Below the pieces are notes generated by a model. The model saw nothing but the letters and a program-made list of their open reading frames with translations. It made no database searches and had not been told where the DNA came from. From contig JAFVXP010000081.1 of NCBI GenBank assembly GCA_017501055.1, positions 1 through 7,076 on the forward strand: DNA of 7,076 bases, given 5' to 3'. The position numbers were made by a program, and so were the translations under genes. Source of the DNA: Clostridia bacterium. GTDB lineage: Bacteria; Bacillota; Clostridia; Oscillospirales; CAG-382. How positions within the stretch are numbered: the first letter of the stretch is position 1; every line of letters starts with the position of its first letter. Positions 1-4,989 of this stretch are shown here, in pieces.

Positions 1-486
1 AACAGCAGTTTCAGCAATTCCGGAAAGACTCTCCAGATCTACGCTTCGGGCGATTTGACTCCCGAGCTTGAATCCGATTCCTTTGAAATAGGCGCAGACA
101 ACACCGTTTCGGGAATCCTCCCCGGTGCAACCGTTTCCTCTCTCCTTTCGGGCGTTTCTTCTACCGATGACGGCGTTACCGTTAAGGTATACAGCGGCAA
201 CACCGCTGTTGCAAACAGCGCAACCCTCGCAACAGGTATGACCGTTAAGATCTTTGACGGCAACGAAGAAGTAAATTCTTATGACATCGTTGTCAAGGGT
301 GACGTAAACGGCGACGGCAAGATCACGGGTATGGACTATATGCTTGCAAAACGCCACGTTTTGGGCGTTTCCACACTTAACGGAGCATATAAGAAGGCGG
401 CTGCCGTAAACGGCGGTACTGCTCCGACCTCAAACGACTATATCACTTTGAAGAGAGTTGTTTTGGGCACATATACCTTGAAATAA
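1..486 (+). CDS. Secreted dockerin-domain protein, C-terminal part (5' end outside window)
   Basis: The reading frame is open from base 1 to a TAA at 484-486, giving 161 visible residues; the TTG at 55 is not a credible start because the homologous frame continues upstream. Residues 1-19 match the end of the SH3-like domain of the next gene (shared core LQIYAS/IQIYAS). Residues about 20-98 form the small linker domain often found before dockerins in Ruminococcus-type proteins (pattern SGxxPGATVSSLL, then VKVYSG and VKIFDG). Residues about 99-161 are a type I-like dockerin. The first calcium loop is intact (D101, N103, D105, G106, D112). The second (135-146) has A and G where the first and fifth positions need Asp, so it probably binds calcium poorly. 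Dockerins bind cohesins on scaffoldins or the cell surface; no cohesin gene is visible here. A strong terminator follows. The catalytic part, if any, lies outside the window; CHAP is possible by analogy with the paralogue. Confidence 0.85.
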   Translation, partial: NSSFSNSGKTLQIYASGDLTPELESDSFEIGADNTVSGILPGATVSSLLSGVSSTDDGVTVKVYSGNTAVANSATLATGMTVKIFDGNEEVNSYDIVVKGDVNGDGKITGMDYMLAKRHVLGVSTLNGAYKKAAAVNGGTAPTSNDYITLKRVVLGTYTLK

Positions 487-513
487 GATAACAAAAAGTT
501 TCCAATAACAATC

Positions 514-545
514 AAGAGAACACAAGCCTTTGTGTTCTCTTTTTT
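514..545 (+). terminator. Rho-independent terminator of the upstream dockerin gene
   Basis: A perfect 12-bp stem (514-525 with 530-541) closes a 4-nt GCCT loop and runs into six Ts (540-545). It begins 27 bp after the stop codon, so it should separate this gene from the paralogue downstream. Confidence 0.93.
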
Positions 546-599
546 GTGCGGTTTTTAAGTGTGATTAAAGCTAAACTGTGCAAACAAGCCAAAAAGGGA

Positions 600-648
600 G
601 AAGGGATTTCGTTTGAAAAGCCTACCAAAAAAATCGCAAAATCCCTTC
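600..648. repeat. 10-bp inverted repeat upstream of the CHAP-dockerin gene
   Basis: GAAGGGATTT at 600-609 is exactly mirrored by AAATCCCTTC at 639-648, with a 29-bp spacer. The right arm overlaps the candidate -35 region (646-651), and the dyad lies upstream of the expected transcription start, so a DNA operator is more likely than an RNA hairpin. The binding protein is unknown. This and the promoter are all I see between the terminator at 545 and the start codon at 718. Confidence 0.55.
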
Positions 649-674
649 CAAAATGTATGGGTTTGTGATATAAT
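646..674 (+). promoter_or_regulatory. Sigma-A-type promoter with extended -10
   Basis: A perfect -10 TATAAT (669-674) is preceded by TG at 666-667, giving the extended form TGATATAAT. Seventeen bases upstream is a poor -35 (TTCCAA, 646-651, 3 of 6 matches to TTGACA). A strong extended -10 with a weak -35 is a common combination. The start would be near 681, giving a leader of about 37 nt before the ATG at 718. Confidence 0.65.
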
Positions 675-717
675 CAATGTGTATACGTGTTGTTAATTCT
701 TGAAAGGATAGATATTT

Positions 718-2172
718 ATGAGAAAACTTGTTTTAAAGCTTGTTTCCCTCTCACTCGTGCTTGCGTTGGTTCTTGCTGCCTCTTCGGTCTGCGTTTCTGC
801 AATAACGTGGGATAACGTGCCCGAGACAAAATATGCCGGCGGTTATTGGTCTTCCTCATATACCTACGGTCAGTATTATAAAAACCTAACGCAGATCCCC
901 CTCACGGGCGACGGTGCAAGAGACGCTGTTGCTGTCGCTTTGTCGCAGGCAAACTATCTTGAGGGCGATTCCACGTCTTCCCAATCGGGTACGGTAGCAG
1001 GTTCTTCCAACTATACAGAATACGGCGCATATACCAACGTTAACGGCGCCGCTTGGTGTGCTTCCTTCTGTTCCTGGACTCTCTATACAGCAGGCTGTAC
1101 CACAACAAGAGGTACGGAATCCTATATGGCAAGAAACGGCTATTATTGGTCGGAATGTTACGTTCCTTATTGGAGCCAAATGCTAAATAACAACGGAAGA
1201 TACCAATACAGCTATTATTACGGCGGTTCTTATCAGCCTCAGCCCGGCGACCTTGTATTCTTTACTTATTACTATACTCCCCTTGATGAAGACCATATCG
1301 GTATGGTCGTATATGCAGACAGTCAGTACGTTTATACCATAGAGGGTAACACCTCGGGCGGTTCTACGGTTGTTTCCGAAGGCGGCGGTGTATTCTTCAA
1401 GAGATATGACCTTTGGTCTTCGGGTATTGCGGGCTACGGCAGATTGCCTTACCAGACAGTATCCGACCTTCCCGCGCTTGACTATTCGGGCGCAAACCCC
1501 ACAAACGGTCTTTACACCAACCCGATGGGCGGTGTAAGCGTTTATTTCAAACGTGACGATACCGTTGCTTCCTGGTGGCTTCCCATATCATCGATTTTCG
1601 AGGTTTCGAAGATTGAAAAGGATAAATACGGCAATACCAAGCTTTATTCAAAGTGTGAAATAGGCAACGAAACCGTTTACGGTTGGATCCCCCTCAGCAC
1701 GTCCTATTCCGGCAAGATCATCCAGATCTATGCTTCTCCCGATTTAAAACCCGAGATAAGCACCGATAAATACACTATGGCAAAAGGCAAGATTACGGGT
1801 GTTGCAACCGAAACTACGGTTTCCGATTTTATCAGTAACTTTGATATAAGCGGTGAAGGCGGAACCGTTGCCGTATATAACGGCGATACCGTTTTGAGCG
1901 ATACGGATTTGGTCGGCACGAATTCGGTAATTAAGCTCTTCTATGAAGGCGAGGTTATCGATTCTTATGAAGTCATCATAATGGGCGACGTTACCTGCGA
2001 CGGCAAGATGAACAGCCTTGACTACGTTGTGGTAAGACGCCACGTTATGAACTTGAACTACCTTGAAGGCAATACCTTCACAGCAGGCGACCTTGACCCC
2101 GACGGAAGTATCCTCTTCTTTGATTACGTTGCTCTTAAACGTGCTGTTTTGGGTACGATGTTAGTTAAATAG
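718..2172 (+). CDS. Secreted CHAP-domain amidase/peptidase with SH3-like and dockerin domains
   Basis: This complete 484-residue protein starts at an ATG nine bases after AAAGGA (703-708). Residues 1-28 are a signal peptide (basic start, long hydrophobic core, SVCVSA before cleavage); the Cys at 25 is not in a proper lipobox. Residues about 65-243 are a CHAP-type cysteine amidase/peptidase domain: catalytic Cys114 in WCASFCSW, His193 in EDHIGMVV after the family's PGDLVFF strand, and acidic/Asn partners in IEGN (208-211). Such enzymes cut peptidoglycan peptide or amide bonds. Residues about 263-340 resemble a bacterial SH3 domain (YGWIPL). A linker domain (about 344-420) and a dockerin (422-484) follow; here both calcium loops look intact (D424-D435 and D458-D469). 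The protein is probably exported and docked through a cohesin, acting on its own or neighbouring cell walls. It is a paralogue of the gene just upstream and is closed by its own terminator, so it looks monocistronic. The exact bond cut cannot be told from sequence. Confidence 0.9.
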   Translation: MRKLVLKLVSLSLVLALVLAASSVCVSAITWDNVPETKYAGGYWSSSYTYGQYYKNLTQIPLTGDGARDAVAVALSQANYLEGDSTSSQSGTVAGSSNYTEYGAYTNVNGAAWCASFCSWTLYTAGCTTTRGTESYMARNGYYWSECYVPYWSQMLNNNGRYQYSYYYGGSYQPQPGDLVFFTYYYTPLDEDHIGMVVYADSQYVYTIEGNTSGGSTVVSEGGGVFFKRYDLWSSGIAGYGRLPYQTVSDLPALDYSGANPTNGLYTNPMGGVSVYFKRDDTVASWWLPISSIFEVSKIEKDKYGNTKLYSKCEIGNETVYGWIPLSTSYSGKIIQIYASPDLKPEISTDKYTMAKGKITGVATETTVSDFISNFDISGEGGTVAVYNGDTVLSDTDLVGTNSVIKLFYEGEVIDSYEVIIMGDVTCDGKMNSLDYVVVRRHVMNLNYLEGNTFTAGDLDPDGSILFFDYVALKRAVLGTMLVK

Positions 2173-2184
2173 TTAATAAAAATT

Positions 2185-2218
2185 CTACGCTTCTGTTTAT
2201 TAGAAGCGTAGTTTTTTT
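2185..2218 (+). terminator. Rho-independent terminator of the CHAP-dockerin gene
   Basis: A perfect 10-bp stem (CTACGCTTCT 2185-2194, AGAAGCGTAG 2202-2211) with a 7-nt loop is followed by seven Ts (2212-2218). It starts 13 bp after the stop codon and insulates sigK from upstream transcription. Confidence 0.94.
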
Positions 2219-2227
2219 GTTGAAAAA

Positions 2228-2256
2228 GAATTATCACCTGTCTGTTCGCATATTGT
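2228..2256 (+). promoter_or_regulatory. Candidate sigma-E-like promoter of sigK
   Basis: CATATTGT (2249-2256) fits the -10 pattern CATAnnnT of mother-cell sigma-E promoters, and GAATTAT (2228-2234) is a 5-of-7 match to the -35 GHATATT, with a 14-bp spacer as expected. In Bacillus subtilis and Clostridioides difficile sigK is transcribed by sigma-E with SpoIIID, so such a promoter would make sense. A weakness is that the start would fall around 2262-2264, right at the Shine-Dalgarno, leaving a very short leader. Inference only. Confidence 0.3.
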
Positions 2257-2272
2257 GTCAAGAGGTGATAAT
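2230..2272 (+). promoter_or_regulatory. Inverted repeat sequestering the sigK ribosome binding site
   Basis: ATTATCACCT (2230-2239) is the exact reverse complement of AGGTGATAAT (2263-2272), 23 bp apart. The right arm is the core of the sigK Shine-Dalgarno (AGAGGTGAT, 2261-2269) and ends two bases before the A of the ATG at 2274. In an RNA that begins upstream of 2230 the 10-bp stem would hide the ribosome binding site. An RNA starting after about 2240 would lack the left arm. The dyad could instead be a protein operator. Confidence 0.6.
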
Positions 2273-2273
2273 A

Positions 2274-2957
2274 ATGTTATCTTTTCTTTTGTCGGTCGTT
2301 TCAAAATGCTTTTGCCTTCTGCTTCGCACGTCCGACACGCATTCCTTTCCGCCGCCGCTTCCGAAGGAAGAGGAAAACCGACTTTTCCGCCTTGCAAGAA
2401 ACGGTGATATCGAAGCAAGGAATAAGCTTATCGAGCATAATTTGCGGCTTGTTGCACATATCGTGAAAAAATATTACACCACCGCACGTGACCAAGACGA
2501 CCTTATCTCTGTCGGCACGATCGGACTTATCAAGGCGATAGACAGTTATAACGTTGAAAACGGAACCCGTTTTGCGACCTACGCAGGAAAATGCCTGCAG
2601 AACGAGATATTAATGTATTTCCGAGCGCAGAAAAAGCATTCAAGCGTAACCTCGATAAACGACCCCGTTGACGTTGATAAAGACGGAAATCCGTTAACGT
2701 ATCTTGAGATAATTGCATCTCCCGACGATATCGTCGATTCGATAGACAGAAAGATAAAGCTTGAAAAGATAGGAAACGCAATAAAAACAGCTCTCACCGA
2801 GCGAGAGAAGAAGATCATAATGCTTCGCTACGGACTTAATAAGAACGGTGTCTGCTATGCCCAGCGTGACGTTGCCGATATGCTCAATATCTCCCGTTCC
2901 TACGTTTCCCGTATAGAAAAAGGCGCAATCGAAAAAATAAAAGCGGAAATGAAATAA
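2274..2957 (+). CDS. sigK: RNA polymerase sporulation sigma factor SigK (pro-sigma-K type)
   Basis: The 227-residue protein belongs to the SigE/SigK sporulation group of sigma-70 factors, which lacks region 3. Residues about 31-50 are the conserved lead-in. Region 2 is about 53-121, with IEHNLRLVAHIVKKYY, DLISVGTIGLIKAID and FATYAGKCLQNEILMYFRAQKK. Region 4 is about 172-224, with a helix-turn-helix ending SRSYVSRIEK. IEHNLRLVAHIVKK and SRSYVSRIEK are closer to my recollection of SigK than of SigE. SigK directs late mother-cell genes for coat and cortex. Residues 1-20 are hydrophobic (MLSFLLSVVSKCFCLLLRTS), resembling the pro-sequence removed by the SpoIVFB protease in Bacillus. The frame is intact, with no skin-type insertion. 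I chose the ATG at 2274 because AGAGGTGAT lies five bases before it; the in-frame TTG at 2217 sits in the upstream terminator's T-run. The upstream dyad suggests translational control. No clear terminator follows directly. Confidence 0.92.
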   Translation: MLSFLLSVVSKCFCLLLRTSDTHSFPPPLPKEEENRLFRLARNGDIEARNKLIEHNLRLVAHIVKKYYTTARDQDDLISVGTIGLIKAIDSYNVENGTRFATYAGKCLQNEILMYFRAQKKHSSVTSINDPVDVDKDGNPLTYLEIIASPDDIVDSIDRKIKLEKIGNAIKTALTEREKKIIMLRYGLNKNGVCYAQRDVADMLNISRSYVSRIEKGAIEKIKAEMK

Positions 2958-3000
2958 ATGTAACGGGACTTTACGTCTGTGAAATGACGAAACACTAACC

Positions 3001-3177
3001 TGTCATTCTGAACGTATAGGGAAAAAGAGGTGTCATTCTGAACGAAGTGAAGAATCTCAATTAGTTGTTTCTTATGTCTATGTTCCGTTAACTTTACGTT
3101 CTCCTGAGTGAGATTCCTCTCAATCGTCCCGATTGCTCGGAATGACACTTATACTGAACCGATTGCTCAGAACGACA
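3001..3177. repeat. Nested palindromic intergenic element built from a 13-bp motif
   Basis: The motif TGTCATTCTGAAC occurs directly at 3001-3013 and 3031-3043. Its inverted variants GCTCGGAATGACA (3135-3147) and GCTCAGAACGACA (3165-3177) follow. Outer and inner pairs share the same centre, 3089, and each pair member is offset by 30 bp. Inside, GAATCTCA (3052-3059) mirrors TGAGATTC (3109-3116). The core unit 3030-3148 has GTGTCATT ends. I recall TGTCATTCTGAGC-type repeats as common non-coding interspersed elements in many bacteria; no transposase is present, so this is a MITE/REP-like element at most. The 43 bp from sigK to 3000 hold nothing I recognise. Confidence 0.7.
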
Positions 3178-3182
3178 GAGAG

Positions 3183-3298
3183 GTGTCATTCTGAACGGCA
3201 ACGGGGTCCCCTTAATAGCCCTACAAAACTTCGTTTTGCAGGGAACCCCTGCTTGTTTTGTGGGGTGTCAAGTGAAGAATCTCAATTAGTTGTTTCTT
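3183..3298. repeat. Rearranged second copy of the intergenic element
   Basis: GTGTCATTCTGAAC (3183-3196) opens a second unit. It is followed by a GC-rich segment with small hairpins (CCCTACAAAAC, TTC, GTTTTGCAGGG around 3219-3243; GGGGTCCCC at 3204-3212). It ends with a 29-bp segment (3270-3298) identical to 3045-3073 of the first element. Before that segment GTGTCA joins AGTGAAGAATCTC directly, lacking the ten bases TTCTGAACGA present in the first element. It looks like a mosaic of repeat fragments. From 3299 to the pdaA stop codon I see only a terminator and T-rich sequence. Confidence 0.55.
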
Positions 3299-3319
3299 CT
3301 ATTTATCTATTCTCCAAAC

Positions 3320-3346
3320 AAAAAACGGACATAGATGTCCGTTTTT
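3320..3346 (-). terminator. Terminator of pdaA, probably bidirectional
   Basis: ACGGACAT (3325-3332) and ATGTCCGT (3335-3342) form a near-perfect stem with a tight loop (a TAGA tetraloop if the innermost pair stays open). Six As precede it (3320-3325) and five Ts follow (3342-3346). Read on the - strand it lies about 45 bp after the pdaA stop and ends in a U-run. On the + strand it could also stop sigK read-through. Confidence 0.85.
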
Positions 3347-3389
3347 CTATTGATTTATTTTTGCTTTTTTGCTATAATATACTGAATAT

Positions 3390-4163
3390 CTATCGGGACT
3401 TATTTTTAAGCTCGTCAAGCGTACCGAAGGTGTAGCCCTGCTCCTTGAGAGAGGTTATTACGGAATCGAGGATAAGTGCATTCGTCTTGCTTGTCGGGTG
3501 GAGAAGAATGACCATTCCGTCGTGCACGTTGCTAAGGACCTTCTCCTTTGCTTTTTCGGCATTCATCTGCTTTGAATTGTCCCAATCTGCATACGCAAAT
3601 GACCAAAAAACGGGCGTATAACCAAGCGTTTCGCAAAATTCAAGCGTTTTCTTTGAAAATGCACCCTCGGGCGGACGGAAATATTTTTCCATGGTAAACC
3701 CCGTTTCACGTGTGTATATTTCCTCAACACCGCTTAATTCTTCCTTGAACTTCTCAATATTGGTTATTTTCGACATATCGCAATGGCTTGTCGAATGGTT
3801 GCAAACGAGGTGACCTTCCTCCGCCATACGAATTACGGTTTCCTTGCTGTTTTTTATAATTCCGGGAAGAATAAAGAATGCACCCTTGACGTTTTGGCTT
3901 TGAAGTATATCAAGCGTGCGCTCGACGTTTTCGTTTGAATATCCTGCGTCGAAGGTAAGATAGACCGTCTTGTCACCCTCGGGGCCAAGATAGAGTGCGC
4001 CGTGCTCCTTTGCAATAACGTCACCGCCGAGTATCTCGGGTTGAAGGTTATCTCCTTTCGGCTTGAAAAACCAATTTATCTTTTCTGCCCGAACTCCAAA
4101 AACTTGGTTATTAGCTATTGCCAGACCTATTAACGACGCTAATAAAAATTTCTTGAATTTCAA
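3390..4163 (-). CDS. pdaA: PdaA-type polysaccharide deacetylase (delta-lactam forming)
   Basis: This 257-residue protein has an N-terminal signal or anchor segment (residues 5-18 hydrophobic, possible cleavage after VRA26) and a carbohydrate esterase 4 fold. Motif 1 is TFDAGY (D72). Motif 2 is HSTSH, whose H123 and H127 with D72 would bind the metal. Motif 3 is RPPEGAFS (R163), motif 4 is FAYADWD (D193, W194), and motif 5 is LLHPTSKTNA (H222). The TFDxGY form without the second Asp, the YLG segment before it and LLHxxSKxNA are what I recall of Bacillus PdaA. PdaA removes acetyl from muramic acid after amide cleavage, so that muramic delta-lactam forms in the spore cortex and germination enzymes can recognise it. 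The start is a TTG eight bases after AAAGGAG (complement of 4172-4178); the upstream in-frame TTG at 4181 overlaps that ribosome binding site. It converges on sigK and diverges from the NlpC/P60 operon. Confidence 0.88.
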   Translation of the reverse strand: MKFKKFLLASLIGLAIANNQVFGVRAEKINWFFKPKGDNLQPEILGGDVIAKEHGALYLGPEGDKTVYLTFDAGYSNENVERTLDILQSQNVKGAFFILPGIIKNSKETVIRMAEEGHLVCNHSTSHCDMSKITNIEKFKEELSGVEEIYTRETGFTMEKYFRPPEGAFSKKTLEFCETLGYTPVFWSFAYADWDNSKQMNAEKAKEKVLSNVHDGMVILLHPTSKTNALILDSVITSLKEQGYTFGTLDELKNKSR

Positions 4164-4200
4164 AAAAACAACTCCTTTCAAGATTATTTTTTCGGAATAT

Positions 4201-4214
4201 AGAATATATATTCT
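4201..4214. repeat. 14-bp perfect AT-rich palindrome between divergent genes
   Basis: AGAATATATATTCT reads the same on both strands and sits in the 85-bp gap between pdaA and the NlpC/P60 operon. It overlaps the candidate pdaA -10 and any + strand promoter. It could be a shared operator or simply AT-rich promoter DNA. Confidence 0.35.
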
Positions 4215-4230
4215 AATAAAAATTTGTAAA
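4203..4230 (-). promoter_or_regulatory. Candidate sigma-A-like promoter of pdaA
   Basis: On the - strand TTTACA (complement of 4225-4230, 5 of 6) and TATATT (complement of 4203-4208, 5 of 6) are 16 bp apart. The start would be near 4196, about 32 nt before the TTG. In Bacillus pdaA is a sigma-G gene; I could not fit a clear sigma-G promoter here. The DNA is AT-rich, so chance matches are easy. Confidence 0.3.
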
Positions 4231-4248
4231 ACTTAAAGGGTGGTCTTT

Positions 4249-4989
4249 ATGGTTGTTCGTGTCCCGTTTTCTCCTCTTTTTGCTTCTTATGATTTGATGT
4301 CGGAGCATATCGATGAGGTCATTTACGGCGACGGTGCGGAGATTCTTGAAGAATGTGGCGGTTTTTATAAAATAAAGACCGATTATGGCTATATCGGTTG
4401 GATAAATAAAGAAAATATCGCAAAAAACGATTTAAAACCCAACTATATCGTTAATAATTCGTTTGCCGACCTTCTTTTTGAGGACAGAAATTTTTACAAG
4501 CCCGCAATGACCCTTCCGAAAGGGGCAAGGATAGAGGTTGCAGAGCTTGGTTCGAGATATGCAAGGGTCAAAAATTTCGACGGAAAGCATTATTATATCC
4601 ATAAAGAGCATATCCTTCCGCTTGATTCAAAAAAAGACGGTATACGGGAATTGATCGTAAAAACGGCTTTGTCCTATCTCGGTACGCAATACCGTTGGGG
4701 CGGAAGAACTTATAACGGCATTGATTGCTCGGGGCTTTGCTTTAATGCATACCGATTTAACGGAATCAATATCTGGCGTGATGCAGATATTGATAGATCC
4801 GATAATTTAAAAAGGATCTCTCTTGAAAACGCAAAAATCGGAGATTTACTCTTTTTCAAGGGACACATGGCTTTGTATCTCGGCGACGGAAGGATAGTCC
4901 ATTCCTCTGCATCAAGAGGGTACGTTGCCATTGAAGAATTGAACGAAAGATTAAAAGAAATATATATTTGTGCAGGAACGGCATTTTAA
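4249..4989 (+). CDS. NlpC/P60 cysteine peptidase with two SH3b-like domains (YkfC/DPP VI type)
   Basis: This 246-residue protein carries a C-terminal NlpC/P60 domain (about 132-246). Catalytic Cys160 lies in GIDCSGLCFNAYRF, the general base is His206 in FKGHMALYLGDG, and the third residue is probably His218 in RIVHSS. RWGG (150-152) before the Cys is typical. Residues about 1-62 and 63-125 look like two SH3b-type domains (GYIGWI, YARVKNFDG). There is no signal peptide or membrane segment, so it is probably cytosolic. That fits YkfC and Bacillus sphaericus dipeptidyl-peptidase VI, which cut gamma-D-glutamyl-diamino acid bonds in recycled murein peptides; the latter is a sporulation-stage enzyme. 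The start is the ATG at 4249, five bases after AAAGGGTGG (4235-4243); the GTG at 4240 lies inside that site. It is first gene of an operon with miaB and the YlbF/YmcA-like gene, and divergent from pdaA. Substrate is inferred from family only. Confidence 0.87.
   Translation: MVVRVPFSPLFASYDLMSEHIDEVIYGDGAEILEECGGFYKIKTDYGYIGWINKENIAKNDLKPNYIVNNSFADLLFEDRNFYKPAMTLPKGARIEVAELGSRYARVKNFDGKHYYIHKEHILPLDSKKDGIRELIVKTALSYLGTQYRWGGRTYNGIDCSGLCFNAYRFNGINIWRDADIDRSDNLKRISLENAKIGDLLFFKGHMALYLGDGRIVHSSASRGYVAIEELNERLKEIYICAGTAF

Noticed and set aside
2217..2273. Longer sigK reading frame from a TTG at 2217
   Set aside because: The TTG lies in the T-run of the upstream terminator and has no ribosome binding site; the ATG at 2274 has an excellent one at the right distance.
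2274..2957. Calling the sigma factor SigE instead of SigK
   Set aside because: There is no SigE-style pro-region lead-in, and the IEHNLRLVAHIVKK and SRSYVSRIEK segments match SigK better from memory; a tree would settle it.
2900..3148. 82-residue reading frame on the - strand over the sigK end and the repeats
   Set aside because: It contains the phrases ILHFVQND and LYVQND, which come from reading the 13-bp repeat family; such frames are typical false genes, with no ribosome binding site here.
3133..3435. 100-residue + strand reading frame
   Set aside because: It runs through repeat fragments, the terminator and the antisense end of pdaA, with no family resemblance.
4139..4225. 13-bp direct repeat CTAATAAAAATTT at 4139-4151 and 4213-4225
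   Set aside because: Both lie in AT-rich sequence, one inside the pdaA coding start; chance is the simplest explanation.
4240..4248. GTG start at 4240 for the NlpC/P60 gene
   Set aside because: It lies within the ribosome binding site AAAGGGTGG that serves the ATG at 4249.
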